A stretch of DNA of 64,000 nucleotides from Thermotomaculum hydrothermale. GTDB lineage: Bacteria > Acidobacteriota > Holophagae > Thermotomaculales > Thermotomaculaceae. A model generated the notes under the pieces. It had not been told where the DNA came from. It did no database searches and saw only the letters and a program-made list of their open reading frames with translations. The stretch spans positions 1,196,001-1,260,000 of the forward strand of contig NZ_AP017470.1 in assembly GCF_016592575.1 (NCBI RefSeq), given 5' to 3'. Below, in pieces: positions 63,923 through 64,000 of the stretch (the stretch's first letter is position 1; each line of letters starts with the position of its first letter). The translations under genes and the position numbers were made by a program.

Positions 63923-64000
63923 CTCCGACCGCTTGTAGGCACACGGTTTCAGGTTCTATTTCACTCCCCTAACAGGGGTTCTTTTCACCTTTCCCTCACG

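Overview
The window comes from a Gram-negative, AT-rich bacterium. LpxB, an MsbA-type flippase, an RND efflux pump, a type IV prepilin peptidase and a full MEP isoprenoid set are all present. Arg codons are dominated by AGA/AGG, proteins are rich in Lys and Glu, and the rRNA is visibly far more GC-rich than the coding DNA. This suggests a thermophile. The mixture (split methylmalonyl-CoA mutase, AcnB, SBBP-repeat exoprotein, RRM proteins) would fit a deep-branching thermophilic Acidobacteriota-like lineage, but I cannot place it from sequence alone.

Layout. 1-7.8 kb: rubrerythrin (minus), then a tightly overlapping plus operon: small membrane protein, def, fmt, lpxB, msbA, LPLAT/DUF374 acyltransferase, yicC, TauE/SafE exporter. 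7.8-11.4 kb: a DASS anion transporter, a small membrane protein and a dynamin-like GTPase whose leader is a clear fluoride riboswitch. 11.5-17 kb: a 1533-residue secreted repeat protein, an ankyrin protein and tRNA-Lys(CTT). 17.2-32.7 kb: acnB, then a 13-gene minus-strand run (polyprenyl synthase, uppS, cdsA, dxr, rseP, ispG, remA, gmk, rpoZ, coaBC, udg4, yigZ, map) combining isoprenoid, undecaprenyl, phospholipid and housekeeping functions, plus xth and an M23 peptidase. 32.8-36.5 kb: an acyl-CoA carboxylase subunit, two near-identical RRM genes, an FKBP and an unknown gene.

36.9-43.3 kb is an accessory island: an ankyrin lipoprotein, then a cassette array of displaced Rhs tips. Each tip is fused to a different C-terminal domain (the first looks like an M91-type zinc protease) and followed by a small membrane-anchored, immunity-like gene and a near-identical terminator. 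A hicBA toxin-antitoxin pair and a decayed third Rhs tip follow.

43.4-59.3 kb: the Fo part of an ATP synthase (without F1 genes), pta, a mutase large subunit, prepilin peptidase, RND efflux pair, a single-domain response regulator, a PGDH-like enzyme, a glycosyltransferase, serS, upp (frameshifted) and an MFS transporter. 59.3-64 kb: an IS110-family element with a structured non-coding end (possible bridge RNA), hairpin-forming AT-rich repeats, then the 5S and most of the 23S rRNA gene on the minus strand. The 23S gene is interrupted at helix 25 by a roughly 300-nt intervening sequence that encodes a GIY-YIG nuclease with its own ribosome binding site.

The strongest leads are the fluoride riboswitch on a dynamin gene, the GIY-YIG-coding 23S intervening sequence, the Rhs tip cassette array, the IS110 structured RNA, and two genes broken at poly(A) runs (polyprenyl synthase and upp).
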